Position numbers and translations under genes: made by a program. Below the pieces are notes generated by a model. It was not told where the DNA came from and searched no databases. It saw nothing but the letters and a program-made list of their open reading frames with translations. From positions 1-64,000 of the forward strand of contig NZ_JAHLOD010000005.1 in NCBI RefSeq assembly GCF_018917145.1: a stretch of 64,000 nucleotides of DNA, given 5' to 3'. Below, piece after piece: positions 1 through 9,280 of this stretch. This DNA is from Clostridium bornimense (GTDB lineage: Bacteria; Bacillota; Clostridia; Clostridiales; Clostridiaceae). Within the stretch, counting starts at the first letter, position 1, and every line of letters starts with the position of its first letter.

Positions 1-71
1 TTAGAAATAAATATGAGTAATTGAAAAATTATATTAATTAAATATTGATTATATGCTAGTAAATAAGTTAT

Positions 72-166
72 AATTGAATCCACAATAACGACAACCTTTC
101 TAAGTTATTTTTGTTTGTTGGTAGATTCAATTTTAACATAGAAATCAGGGGGTCGTTGTTTTTTTA
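72..166 (+). other. Nested inverted repeat, terminator-like, in the leading intergenic gap
   Basis: The gap 1-262 holds no gene. AATTGAATC (72-80) is repeated inverted as GATTCAATT (124-132). A second pair, AATAACGAC (85-93) and GTCGTTGTT (152-160), is followed by a run of T. Together they could form a large-loop terminator of a gene upstream of the window, or a decayed mobile-element end. The loop is long, so this is a weak call. Confidence 0.3.
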
Positions 167-262
167 TGCAAAAAAACTTCTAAAACCTTGATATATAAAG
201 ATTTTTAAAGAAAGAAGTGTAAATAAATTTTACACTATCTTAGAATATAAAGGGGGGATATT

Positions 263-796
263 ATGAAAAGAGCCATATTAAAGGATAATAAGGAATTAGT
301 TATAAGAGAAGTTGTAAAAGAGGATTCAAAAGCTATAGTAGAGTATTGTAATAAAGTTGCAGGTGAGAGTGATTTTTTAAGTTTTGGAGAAAATGAGTTT
401 GGTATTTCAATAGAAGAAGAGGAAAAGATAATTGAAAATATCATTAGTTGTGACAATGAAACTATAATAGTTGGAACTATAGATAATGTAATTGTAGCTG
501 TAACCATGGTAAGATCCACCAAAAGAAAGAGAACACATCATGTATCAACAGTATCTATTAGCGTAATGAAAAAATATTGGAATTTAGGAATTGGACACTT
601 CCTTATGAATGAAGTTATAGAGTGGGCTACTAATAATGGAGTAACAAAAAAACTTTCAGTTATTGTAAGAGATGACAATGAAAAAGCGATAGATTTGTAT
701 AAAAAATGTGGCTTTGTAATGGAAGGTATATTAATAAGAGATGTTTTGGTGAAGGAAAAATACTATAACTCAATTTTGATGGGAAAGTTAATATAA
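263..796 (+). CDS. GNAT family N-acetyltransferase
   Basis: A 177-residue single-domain GNAT protein, which would transfer an acetyl group from acetyl-CoA to an amine. The substrate cannot be read from sequence. The N-terminal strand (LVIREVVKED), the acetyl-CoA-binding segment around KKYWNLGIGHFLMNEVIEWA and the C-terminal DNEKAIDLYKKCGF signature are all present. The start is fixed by a strong GGGGGG ribosome binding site 7-8 bases upstream. It is paralogous to the GNAT gene at 23775-24323, sharing the KYWNLGIG core and the MGK ending. It is monocistronic, with a clear terminator 6 bases downstream. Confidence 0.88.
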   Translation: MKRAILKDNKELVIREVVKEDSKAIVEYCNKVAGESDFLSFGENEFGISIEEEEKIIENIISCDNETIIVGTIDNVIVAVTMVRSTKRKRTHHVSTVSISVMKKYWNLGIGHFLMNEVIEWATNNGVTKKLSVIVRDDNEKAIDLYKKCGFVMEGILIRDVLVKEKYYNSILMGKLI

Positions 797-801
797 ATAC
801 T

Positions 802-852
802 AATAAGCTGTCACAATAACGATTAAGATTCACATGTGACAGCTTATTTTAT
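802..852 (+). terminator. Rho-independent terminator (probably bidirectional)
   Basis: A perfect 14-bp stem (AATAAGCTGTCACA at 802-815 with its complement at 835-848) has a 19-base loop and is followed by TT. It lies between the convergent GNAT gene and the ABC exporter genes and may serve both. Confidence 0.8.
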
Positions 853-911
853 CGATGTATTTATATACCATAAGTAGCTTGTACGAAAATCACTACTTTT
901 ATAATAAATAT

Positions 912-2702
912 TTAAGAGTATTGCAATTTAATGTTTTGTGAAGTATAAAGAGTATAATATTCACCATGTTTATTCATTAATTCTTCGTGTGTACCAAATT
1001 CAATGATATCACCATTTGATATATACATTATTCTAGATGCTTCTTTTATAGTGGATAATCTATGAGCTATTATAAATGTTGTACGATTTTTCAAAAGTGG
1101 TTGCAGTCCTTTTTGCAGTAGGGTTTCAGTTTTAGTATCTATATTTGAAGTTGCTTCATCTAATATAAGTATTTTAGGATCTGCAATTAGTGTTCTTGCT
1201 AGAGAAATTAATTGCTTTTGACCTAGAGAAAGTTCTGAGCCGCCTTCTTTTATTACAGTATTATATCCATCTTTAAGGCCGAGAATGAAATCATGAATGT
1301 TCATAATTTTACAGATTTCTACTATATCATCATCGCTGGCTTCTAGGTTTCCGTATCTTATATTATCCATTACAGTACCAGAGAATATAGTAGTGTCTTG
1401 AAGCATAACCCCTAGTTGTTTTCTTAATGATGATATTTTAAAGTTTTTAATATTAACACCATCTAGCAAAACTTCACCAGATTGTACATCATAAAATCTA
1501 CTTATTAAGTTTGTAATTGTTGTTTTTCCAGCACCAGTAGGACCTACAAGGGCTATGGTTTCATGCGGATTAACAAAAAAGTTCATATTCTTAATAAGTG
1601 GTGTATCTTCTTCGTAAGAAAAGTTAACATTTCTAAATTCTACACTACCTTTAGTGATATCAATATCTTTAGAGTTTTCTGTATCATAAATTAATGGTTT
1701 TTCATCAAAAACTTCAAAAATTCTTTCAATTTGTGACATGGCAATTACAAATGAGTTATAAAAGTTTCCTATATTCATAATTGGTGACCAGAAGCTCCAA
1801 AAGTAAGTTATAAAAGCAGAAAGAACTCCTAGCTTTATGGAACAATCAAAATATATAGCATCAACAATATATATAGTAGATACAATAAAAACAGAAATAT
1901 TTTCTACTGATGGCCATACTAAAAAGTTCAATTTTGCAGATTTTAATGATATATCAACAACATCAGTGGATAGTTTATTAAATATGTTAATGTTTCTATT
2001 TTGAGTAACAAAAGCTTTTATTACTTTTAAGCCATTTACTTGTTCAGTTATAAAAGCAACGAAATTAGAGTCCTTAATGCTAAGTTTTTGAGTAAGAGGT
2101 CTTTGAAAGGTTTTTATTACTGTAAGTATTATAACAACAAGAGGAACACTAATTAATGCGATAAGTGTTAGTTTTAAATCTAGATAAAACATAAAACCGA
2201 TAGAAATAACTAAAGTAACAATATTACATATAAGATCAATTAAACCATTAGTTAGTAGATTACTTAGAGAGTTTATATAGTTAACCACTCTAATAAGAAT
2301 TTTACCATCTGGTCTTGAATCATAATAATTGGGTGATAGTGATTGTAAATGAGTAAATAAATCTTTCCTTAAATCAGTTAGTATTGTTTGTCCAAAATTC
2401 TCCATATATAATATTCTATACTTTATACATAAACGTAATACAATCATGGCAACTAAGAAAATTGCAGATAATATAAATAAGTATTTAATATCCTTATTTG
2501 GAATAGCTGTATCTATTGCTAACTTAGAAAGATATGGGCAGATTAATCCCATAAAACTACATATTAGCATAAGGAAAAGTGATATAAAAAGAGATTTTTT
2601 ATAAGGAAGTATATATTTTAATAATTGCTTTAAATGACCTTTATGAAATTCTTTTGTTAGCACTTCATCTACATCGTATTTATTCTTAGACATTTTATAC
2701 AC
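912..2702 (-). CDS. ABC exporter half-transporter (membrane plus ATPase), subunit 2
   Basis: A 596-residue half-transporter of the MdlB/BmrCD type: six membrane helices (about residues 35-330) followed by a nucleotide-binding domain. Walker A is GPTGAGKTT (near residue 387) and Walker B has the catalytic Glu (DEATS, E516). The signature motif reads LSLGQ (491-495) instead of LSGGQ, so it is degenerate. Its start overlaps the end of the upstream subunit (2695-4431) by 8 bases, so the two are translationally coupled and should form a heterodimer. The substrate is unknown. Divergence from the biosynthetic operon at 4579 suggests export of that product; this is inference. Confidence 0.93.
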   Translation of the reverse strand: MYKMSKNKYDVDEVLTKEFHKGHLKQLLKYILPYKKSLFISLFLMLICSFMGLICPYLSKLAIDTAIPNKDIKYLFILSAIFLVAMIVLRLCIKYRILYMENFGQTILTDLRKDLFTHLQSLSPNYYDSRPDGKILIRVVNYINSLSNLLTNGLIDLICNIVTLVISIGFMFYLDLKLTLIALISVPLVVIILTVIKTFQRPLTQKLSIKDSNFVAFITEQVNGLKVIKAFVTQNRNINIFNKLSTDVVDISLKSAKLNFLVWPSVENISVFIVSTIYIVDAIYFDCSIKLGVLSAFITYFWSFWSPIMNIGNFYNSFVIAMSQIERIFEVFDEKPLIYDTENSKDIDITKGSVEFRNVNFSYEEDTPLIKNMNFFVNPHETIALVGPTGAGKTTITNLISRFYDVQSGEVLLDGVNIKNFKISSLRKQLGVMLQDTTIFSGTVMDNIRYGNLEASDDDIVEICKIMNIHDFILGLKDGYNTVIKEGGSELSLGQKQLISLARTLIADPKILILDEATSNIDTKTETLLQKGLQPLLKNRTTFIIAHRLSTIKEASRIMYISNGDIIEFGTHEELMNKHGEYYTLYTSQNIKLQYS

Positions 2703-4431
2703 CTACCTTTTCTGAAATATTATCCATTTGTTGTTTATAAGTATCATAATAATATCCGCCATTTTGTATTAGCTCATCGTGAGTACCTTGTTCAATAATT
2801 TTCCCTTGAGACAAAACTAAAATGATGTCAGAGTTTTGTACTGAAGAAATTCTATTAGAAATTACAAAGGTTGTTCTATTTTCATTTTTTCTAAGGGCTT
2901 TTTGTATTTTACTTTCTGTTACTACATCTATTGCAGAAGTAGTGTCGTCTAAAATTAGAATAGATGGTTTAGTCAAAAGAGTTCTAGCTAAAGATATACG
3001 TTGCTTTTGACCGCCGGAAAGTCCAACCCCTTTTTCCCCTATTATTGTTTCATATTTATCTGATAAGCTATCAATGAAGTTATGAATTTGTGATGTTTTA
3101 GCTACTTCTTCAATTTCTGAATCAGAAGCTGATGGATTTCCATAACATATATTAGTTTTTATTGTTTCAGAAAATAGAAAAGGATTTTGCATTGAAATTC
3201 CTATTGATTTATGAAACAATTTTAAATCAAAATCTTTTATATTTTTACCATCGATAAAAATATTCCCTTCGGAAGGATCGTAAAATCTACATATTAAATT
3301 GGCTAATGTAGTTTTACCACATCCTGTAGATCCTATTATTCCTATTTGTTCTCCTGCCTTTGCTTCAAAGGATATGTTTTTAAGTAAATATGTATCACCG
3401 AGTTTAAAAGAAACATTATCAAAAACTATTGATTCATTCATACCTGAGAATGGTATTGGATTTTCAATATTATTAATTTTACATTCATAATTAAATAATT
3501 CACTTATCTTTGAGTATGATGTTATAAATCTTTGAATGTTATTTAATGAAGAAGAAATAACACTTATAGGAGTATTAAGAGCCCATATAAGGCTACTGAA
3601 AACTGTAAGATCTCCTATTGTCATATAACCTCTAATGATAAATATTCCACCAACTAGAAGTAATATCAAACTAAGAAAGTTAGAGAACATTTCTATAAGA
3701 GATATATATTTTGCTATTATAGTTGCTACTTTTAAATTTTTAGTTTTATAGTCGTTATTTTCAATGTTGAACTTTTTAATTTCATAATCACCACGATTGA
3801 ATGCACGAACAGTTTTATTTCCGCTAAGGTTTTCTTCTATAACAGAGTTTAATTTCGCATAACAATCACGTATTTCATAAAAAGGTGTAGCAAGACTTGT
3901 ATTCATTCTAAAAGTCAAATACAAGATAAATGGACAAACTATAAACATCAATAATGTTAATGGTAAGTTTACTATTCCCATAGATATTATGGCGAAAACA
4001 AATAAAGATAAGTTTGATAATATTGTATAAATCATTGATGATATACATTCTTTTATTGTACCTACATCATTGGTCATTAGAGTCATAATCTCACCAGTAT
4101 TGGTATTGTTATAGTAGTAAAAATCTAAATCAAGAAGCTTTTTATAAAGATCTGATTTTAAGTTTAAAGAAACAGTTTGAGAAATTTTTTCAAATCTCAT
4201 TTGATAAAAATAATTTAATGCTCCTTTTATTACTACAACAAAAAACATAATAACTGGTATTGAAAGTAATAGTGATAAATTTTTATTACCTGCTAGTTCA
4301 TCAACAAGTTTTCCAGAGAGAAATGGATTAATCATATTCGCTAGTGAAGTTATAATTACTACAAATAAAAGAAATATATATTCCTTCCTGAATGGTTTTA
4401 AGTAATTTCGTATTAATTTTGAATTTTTCAT
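2695..4431 (-). CDS. ABC exporter half-transporter (membrane plus ATPase), subunit 1
   Basis: A 578-residue half-transporter, first gene of the exporter pair. Six membrane helices lie in the first ~320 residues. The ATPase domain has Walker A GSTGCGKTT (367-375), an intact LSGGQ signature, and Walker B ending in Asp-Asp (D496 where the catalytic Glu normally sits). In heterodimeric exporters such as TM287/288 the degenerate ATP site combines a Walker B Asp of one subunit with a defective signature of the other. That is the combination seen here with the LSLGQ of the partner. It reads divergently from the 4579 operon with a 147-base gap. Confidence 0.93.
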   Translation of the reverse strand: MKNSKLIRNYLKPFRKEYIFLLFVVIITSLANMINPFLSGKLVDELAGNKNLSLLLSIPVIMFFVVVIKGALNYFYQMRFEKISQTVSLNLKSDLYKKLLDLDFYYYNNTNTGEIMTLMTNDVGTIKECISSMIYTILSNLSLFVFAIISMGIVNLPLTLLMFIVCPFILYLTFRMNTSLATPFYEIRDCYAKLNSVIEENLSGNKTVRAFNRGDYEIKKFNIENNDYKTKNLKVATIIAKYISLIEMFSNFLSLILLLVGGIFIIRGYMTIGDLTVFSSLIWALNTPISVISSSLNNIQRFITSYSKISELFNYECKINNIENPIPFSGMNESIVFDNVSFKLGDTYLLKNISFEAKAGEQIGIIGSTGCGKTTLANLICRFYDPSEGNIFIDGKNIKDFDLKLFHKSIGISMQNPFLFSETIKTNICYGNPSASDSEIEEVAKTSQIHNFIDSLSDKYETIIGEKGVGLSGGQKQRISLARTLLTKPSILILDDTTSAIDVVTESKIQKALRKNENRTTFVISNRISSVQNSDIILVLSQGKIIEQGTHDELIQNGGYYYDTYKQQMDNISEKVGV

Positions 4432-4578
4432 AAATGGTTCTCCTAGAAATTATATATATTTATATAATATACTAAAAAACTGACAAAATAAATATAATAA
4501 ACATAAAAAAATACAAAAAAATATAGAATTAATATGTAAGAAGTGGTATTATATGTATTATAAAAAGGAGGGGAAAAA
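4432..4578. promoter_or_regulatory. Divergent intergenic region between exporter and biosynthetic operon
   Basis: This 147-base, extremely AT-rich gap must hold both promoters, since the two operons read outward from it. A possible plus-strand -10 (TATTAT, around 4546-4560) precedes a strong AAAAGGAGGGG ribosome binding site. No clear operator palindrome is visible. Shared control of the two operons is possible but not shown. Confidence 0.4.
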
Positions 4579-5547
4579 ATGATTTTTAAGAAAAAACTTA
4601 AAGTAGACTTAAAAACTATCAATTTGTTGGTTACGCCATTTTGTAATCTAAAATGTAAAATGTGTGAATATACCGTTGGTACACAGAATGTAGATGCTAT
4701 GACTACAGAAGAACTAAAAAGTGTAATCTCACAAGCGAGAGAACTCGGATTAGAACGATTAGAGTTGTCTGGTGGAGAACCTATGGTGATAAAGGATATT
4801 TATGACATAATTGGATATTCAAAGTCAATTGGTGTAAAAAGAATTGTTATGATGACTAACGGAGTATTAATAGGCGAAGATGAGGCTAAAAAATTAGTGG
4901 AGGCTGGACTAGATGATGTTGTATTTTCATTAGAAGGCAATGAAGAGTTAAATGATTATATTAGGGGAGAAGGAAGCTTTAAGAAAACAGTAAATGCAAT
5001 AAAGCTTTTTCAAAAATATAATTCAGTTAATTGTATAAGAGTCAATATAACATTAAATAGATTAAATTACAGTACTACATTAGATTTTATAAAGTATCTA
5101 GTAGAAGAGCTTAATGTAAAATCTATCTCAATAAATCCATATAATGCTTATATGTTTGGACCAGAGAATAAGTACGTAAATGATCTAAAGATAAAAGATG
5201 AAGATATGGATAAAGTAAAAGATACAATAGAAGAAATTATTACTTATGTAAAGAGCAAGGATATAGATTTTAGTCATGAGAACTATTTAAGGAAGTTTAT
5301 AGATTTCTTTAAAGGAGAAAAACTAATGCCGTTATACGGGTGTGATGTGCCTCAAAATAGCTGTGCTATAGATGTTGTAGGTGGAGTACATGCTTGTTGG
5401 GGTGATAAAGAGTTATCAGGAAATATAAGAGAAACATCGCTTAAAAAGATAGTGTCTTGCAAACATTATTTAGAATTTTGTAAAGATGCATTAAATAAAA
5501 AGTGTGAAGGATGTCTTAATACTTGTTACGATAGAATCTATAATTAA
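4579..5547 (+). CDS. Radical SAM/SPASM-domain enzyme
   Basis: A 322-residue radical SAM enzyme and first gene of a nine-gene operon. The CxxxCxxC motif that binds the SAM-cleaving 4Fe-4S cluster is at residues 22, 26 and 29, followed by the GGEP motif (LELSGGEPMV). The C-terminal third has a SPASM-like cysteine set (GCDVPQNSC, GVHACWG, then CEGCLNTCY) that should bind one or two auxiliary clusters. SPASM enzymes modify peptides or oxidise sugars and alcohols (for example BtrN). No precursor-peptide gene is visible here, so a sugar or small-molecule substrate is preferred as inference. A strong AAAAGGAGG site supports the start. Confidence 0.9.
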   Translation: MIFKKKLKVDLKTINLLVTPFCNLKCKMCEYTVGTQNVDAMTTEELKSVISQARELGLERLELSGGEPMVIKDIYDIIGYSKSIGVKRIVMMTNGVLIGEDEAKKLVEAGLDDVVFSLEGNEELNDYIRGEGSFKKTVNAIKLFQKYNSVNCIRVNITLNRLNYSTTLDFIKYLVEELNVKSISINPYNAYMFGPENKYVNDLKIKDEDMDKVKDTIEEIITYVKSKDIDFSHENYLRKFIDFFKGEKLMPLYGCDVPQNSCAIDVVGGVHACWGDKELSGNIRETSLKKIVSCKHYLEFCKDALNKKCEGCLNTCYDRIYN

Positions 5548-5568
5548 TCGTCAGAGGAGGAAATTCCC

Positions 5569-6720
5569 ATGAAGTTTACAGTAATTATGCCTACGTATAA
5601 TAATGCAGAATTGTTAAGAAATACTTTAGAAGCTTTAAATTATCAAGAAGGCTATGATGAGAATGATTATGAAGTTGTTGTAGTGGATGATGGATCAAGC
5701 ATCGACACATATAGTTATATAAAAGGAATAAATAAGAATTATAAGTTAAAGTATTATTATCTTGAAAGAAATGAAGATTCTTGCAGGGCAAGAACTAGAA
5801 ATCATGGATGGAAAAATGCTGAAGGCGATATAATTGCTTATATAGATTCTGACATAATTGTTGGAAGAACATATCTAAAAGAATTAGAAAGATGCTTTAA
5901 AGAAGCATCAGATATATTGGTATTAGGAAATAGATTTATGCTAAATGAATCTATCAAATTTGATGATATAGCTACAGGAGAAATATATGAGAAATATAAA
6001 TTTGATAAAGAGAATTTTCCTATGCTAGAAAGTAGATATTTTATGTATGAATCATCATCTTATAATGCCAATGCTTCAATGTGTCCTTGGTTACTTTGTT
6101 ATTCTTGCAATCTTGCTGTTGAGAGAGAAACCTTAGAAGAAATTGGAGGCTTTGATGAGAATTTCAAGGAATGGGGCATTGAAGATATTGAATTTGGATA
6201 CTCTGCATATAAAAAGAAAATTCAAATAGTAATAAATAATAAATTAGAGGTATATCATCAATATCATGGAATGAGAAATGATCTTATAATATCTGCTAAA
6301 AAGATACCAGGATATGAAAAAAATATAGATTATTTTATAAGTAAACATCCTAAAGCTTTAAATATGCATAAGAAAAGCGCCTATAGATTTTTAGAAGGTG
6401 ATAGCAAAGCTTATAAGTTGCTAGAAAAACTTGAAGTTGCTAGTAATGTGGTAGAGTTTAGAAACAAAAAGGATTACCAACTTGTGAAGGATGCAATTCT
6501 TATTTTATCAAATATGCCAATGTCTAAAGTTATTGTACATGATTATGTAGAAGATACTAACTTAGATATATGGATTCAGCTTTTAGGATATACAGATGGA
6601 ACAATTTTATATTATCCAATGTCTAGAAGACTAGATAAAGAAGATATGGAAGTATTTTTAGAAGAAGAAAAGACAAGAGAACGTGAATATGATAAGAAAC
6701 TGATGGAGGGATTGGTATGA
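5569..6720 (+). CDS. Family 2 glycosyltransferase with galactosyltransferase-type C-terminal motif
   Basis: A 383-residue GT-A fold glycosyltransferase. The N-terminus has the GT2 start (FTVIMPTYNNAELL) and a nucleotide-binding EVVVVDDGSS. A DSD triplet (IAYIDSDIIV, near residue 100) would bind the metal-nucleotide-sugar. GGFDENFKEWGIEDIEFGYS matches the Glyco_transf_7C motif that supplies the catalytic acidic residues. About 140 extra C-terminal residues are unassigned. No membrane segment is seen. The stop overlaps the next start (ATGA at 6717-6720), showing translational coupling to the KASIII-like gene. Donor and acceptor are unknown. Confidence 0.9.
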   Translation: MKFTVIMPTYNNAELLRNTLEALNYQEGYDENDYEVVVVDDGSSIDTYSYIKGINKNYKLKYYYLERNEDSCRARTRNHGWKNAEGDIIAYIDSDIIVGRTYLKELERCFKEASDILVLGNRFMLNESIKFDDIATGEIYEKYKFDKENFPMLESRYFMYESSSYNANASMCPWLLCYSCNLAVERETLEEIGGFDENFKEWGIEDIEFGYSAYKKKIQIVINNKLEVYHQYHGMRNDLIISAKKIPGYEKNIDYFISKHPKALNMHKKSAYRFLEGDSKAYKLLEKLEVASNVVEFRNKKDYQLVKDAILILSNMPMSKVIVHDYVEDTNLDIWIQLLGYTDGTILYYPMSRRLDKEDMEVFLEEEKTREREYDKKLMEGLV

Positions 6721-7640
6721 TAGATATTAGTTATTTAGATTACTATTTACCAAACCATTATGAAAAAGCAGCAGATTTATTAGTAGCTATTAATGATGAA
6801 GAGATAAATAGCAAGTCTCTCATAGATTTTGGAGGACTAGATAATGTTGCTATCGAATATTACTTGTCAAATTTTGAAATGGTAGATTCACTAATAACAA
6901 AATATATAGAAAAAGGCAATGATATATCAGATGTTGATTATATTATCTGTAATGGTGCAGATAGAGTTTTTTGGGAATCAGGATCTATACCACATGAAAT
7001 AGCAAGTAAATATAATATAAAAAATGTGTCTATTATTCCAGTAAATCAACAATGTTCTACAATGTCTTCTTCTATGGAATTAGCAGATGCACTAATAAGT
7101 AGTAATAAAGGTAAGAAAATTTTGATGTTTACCTTTAGTAGATCCTATGATGTTAAAAAGAGAATTGAGAATGTAACATTATTAGGCGATGGAGCAGCAA
7201 TGATGATACTAGAGAAAAAGGGAAATATAAAAGTTATTGATGCTTGTTCAAGAAGTTTTAAAAGAAAAACTAATACATTAGATATGTCCAAGCTTACAGA
7301 CTTGCAAAAAACTAATGCTTCTTTTTATATGAAGGAAACAATAAAAGAATTACTTGAAAGAGATAACATTGATTTTGATGAAATTAAATATATAATTCCT
7401 CAAAATTTAAATAAGATGTTATCAAAATTAGATGCTAAAAACTTAGGAATTGATTATAAAAACTTTTTTGTTAATAACATATCAAGATGTGGTCATATAG
7501 GGGATGTGGATACTGTTATGAACTTGAAGGATTTTTATGAGTCAAACCTTGTAAAGCAAGGAGAAAAATATTTGCTCGTAACATCGGGGGCAATAGGTAC
7601 AAGCTTGACATATGTAGCTGTATTACTTGAAAATAATTAA
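6717..7640 (+). CDS. KASIII (FabH)-like thiolase-fold enzyme with altered catalytic residues
   Basis: A 307-residue thiolase-fold protein resembling 3-oxoacyl-ACP synthase III. The nucleophile is kept: C113 in NQQCSTMSSS, matching FabH C112. The LGDGAAMMIL motif of the family is present. The FabH histidine segment (VPHQAN) reads IIPQNLN, with Gln where His244 should be. The Asn274 segment (GNTSAAS) reads GHIGDVD, with His in place of Asn. A Cys-Gln-His set would not be expected to decarboxylate malonyl-ACP in the usual way. An acyl-transferase or condensing role on the adjacent carrier protein is therefore more likely. It sits directly upstream of the acyl carrier gene, which supports joint function. 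Confidence 0.85.
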   Translation: MIDISYLDYYLPNHYEKAADLLVAINDEEINSKSLIDFGGLDNVAIEYYLSNFEMVDSLITKYIEKGNDISDVDYIICNGADRVFWESGSIPHEIASKYNIKNVSIIPVNQQCSTMSSSMELADALISSNKGKKILMFTFSRSYDVKKRIENVTLLGDGAAMMILEKKGNIKVIDACSRSFKRKTNTLDMSKLTDLQKTNASFYMKETIKELLERDNIDFDEIKYIIPQNLNKMLSKLDAKNLGIDYKNFFVNNISRCGHIGDVDTVMNLKDFYESNLVKQGEKYLLVTSGAIGTSLTYVAVLLENN

Positions 7641-7662
7641 AAATATTAAGGAGTTGTTTAAG

Positions 7663-7896
7663 ATGGATAAAAAGATAATTGCAATATTAGCAGATATTAA
7701 GGAAGATGAAAAGTTAAAAGATACATTAACAGGAGAATCAAGCATTATAGATGATGTTGGATTAGATTCATTAGAAATGATAAATTTTCTTTTAATGATT
7801 GAAGAAGAGTTTGGAAAAGAAATAAATTTTGAAAGATTAGAGTATGCAAATTTAGCAAGTATAAATAAATTCGCAGCATTTTTAGAAACATTATAA
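7663..7896 (+). CDS. Acyl carrier protein, stand-alone
   Basis: A 77-residue acyl carrier protein. The start at 7663 is chosen because AAGGAG (7651-7656) lies just upstream; a longer reading from 7627 would overlap the previous gene. The phosphopantetheine attachment motif is DVGLDSLEM with the serine at residue 36, the same spacing as in fatty-acid ACP. The following helix is acidic (MIEEEFGKEI), as is usual for docking to partner enzymes. It lies between the KASIII-like and ATP-grasp genes, so it probably carries the intermediate made by those two rather than serving general fatty-acid synthesis. Confidence 0.93.
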   Translation: MDKKIIAILADIKEDEKLKDTLTGESSIIDDVGLDSLEMINFLLMIEEEFGKEINFERLEYANLASINKFAAFLETL

Positions 7897-7924
7897 AATC
7901 CTAACTGAAAGGTATTGTTTAGAT

Positions 7925-9250
7925 ATGAATCATGTTGTAGCAGCTGAATTTAATTCAGAGAAATATTGGGAAACAGAGGGATATACTAAGCTTCCAGCAA
8001 TAAGTGATAGTACTTCTAATAACATAATTTTATGTATGGACGAGCTTATGTTCCCATTTTTGAATAAAGGTGATTTATTAGTAACTCGGTTTAAGTTTAA
8101 TAATATTTTAAAAACTTATCTAAATAGCATAGGGTTTCAATTTAATTGTACTGAGGATATGCATATTGAGGGAAATGGGAACATTTTTGAGGAGATAAGT
8201 GAAAATAAGGACACAATAGATGAAATAAAAAAATATATAGATGAAGATACAGTTTTATCTAGTTATTCTATTATACCTAGTTACAATAAAGTAGCTGAAT
8301 TACTAAATATAAAGTGTAAAGAAATTAATTGTGATGTTATAAAAAACATTAATTCTAAAGTATATTCATATCAATTAAACAAAAAGTTAAAGGCAAATTA
8401 TGAAGGGGCTATTATAAGTAATTCTAATGAAATATTAGAACAATATAAGATTCTTAACAAAGGTAATGGTGTAGTTTTAAAAGAACCTTATGGAGTTTCT
8501 GGAAAGGGAAATTTATTTATCAATTCGGAAGCTATATTAAATAGAGTGGTAAGATTTATATCCAGTCAAGAAAAAAAAGGTCTAAAAACTAGTTTGATAA
8601 TGGAACCATTTTTGGAAAAGGAAGAGGACTTTTCTTGCCAATTTAATATAAGGGAAGATGGAGAATTTTCCCTAGTTAGTGTACAAAAAATGCTTAATTT
8701 TAAGTTTAATTATGGTGGATCTTATAAAGCTGATGAAGATTTTATTAAATGGCTTGAAGATAAAGGTTATATTGATATGATGAAAAAAGTAGGAATAGCT
8801 CTATATAATGATGGATATTTTGGAGATGTTTGTGTAGATTCTATGATTCTTAAAAATGGAGAAATAGTCCCTATTATCGAGATTAATGGGAGAAAATCTA
8901 TGGGCTTTATAAATAATGCTATGGATAAATATCTAGAGCAGTTTGGATTAAAGAGTCATTTATGTTTTTTTAATATTGGATATAAAGGGAAAATAACTTT
9001 TAATGAAATTTTTGAGTATTTAGATGAAGAAAAATTGTTATTTAATCCAGCAAGAGAATCAGGGGTTATTCCAATGTCTGCAAATACTGTGTTTATAAAT
9101 AGAGATATAGATAAAGAGTTTGATGAAGAGAAGGTATATAAAGGACGGTTTTATCTATCAATAGCTACAAAAAGTATTAGTGAAGTAGCTAATATTGAAA
9201 ATGAACTTAGAAATATTTTTAGAAGATTATTCATAAATGTATATAATTAA
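7925..9250 (+). CDS. ATP-grasp ligase, unassigned subfamily
   Basis: A 441-residue protein with an ATP-grasp core. GVVLKEPYGVSGKGNLFI (near residues 182-198) resembles the lysine-containing strand and glycine-rich phosphate loop. IIEINGRKSMGF near residue 320 supplies the Glu/Asn metal ligands. The first ~150 residues are a family-specific pre-ATP-grasp part and the last ~80 are unassigned. ATP-grasp enzymes join a carboxylate to an amine or thiol through an acyl phosphate. Position immediately after the carrier gene recalls BtrJ, which loads glutamate on the BtrI carrier in butirosin synthesis. That is an analogy from context, not a homology claim. Confidence 0.8.
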   Translation: MNHVVAAEFNSEKYWETEGYTKLPAISDSTSNNIILCMDELMFPFLNKGDLLVTRFKFNNILKTYLNSIGFQFNCTEDMHIEGNGNIFEEISENKDTIDEIKKYIDEDTVLSSYSIIPSYNKVAELLNIKCKEINCDVIKNINSKVYSYQLNKKLKANYEGAIISNSNEILEQYKILNKGNGVVLKEPYGVSGKGNLFINSEAILNRVVRFISSQEKKGLKTSLIMEPFLEKEEDFSCQFNIREDGEFSLVSVQKMLNFKFNYGGSYKADEDFIKWLEDKGYIDMMKKVGIALYNDGYFGDVCVDSMILKNGEIVPIIEINGRKSMGFINNAMDKYLEQFGLKSHLCFFNIGYKGKITFNEIFEYLDEEKLLFNPARESGVIPMSANTVFINRDIDKEFDEEKVYKGRFYLSIATKSISEVANIENELRNIFRRLFINVYN

Positions 9251-9280
9251 CAAAAATATTAAGAGAAAGGATCTGTATTT

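Noticed and set aside
235-522. A 95-codon minus-strand frame opposite the first GNAT gene
   Set aside because: The plus-strand GNAT gene has clear motifs and a ribosome binding site; the antisense frame has neither.
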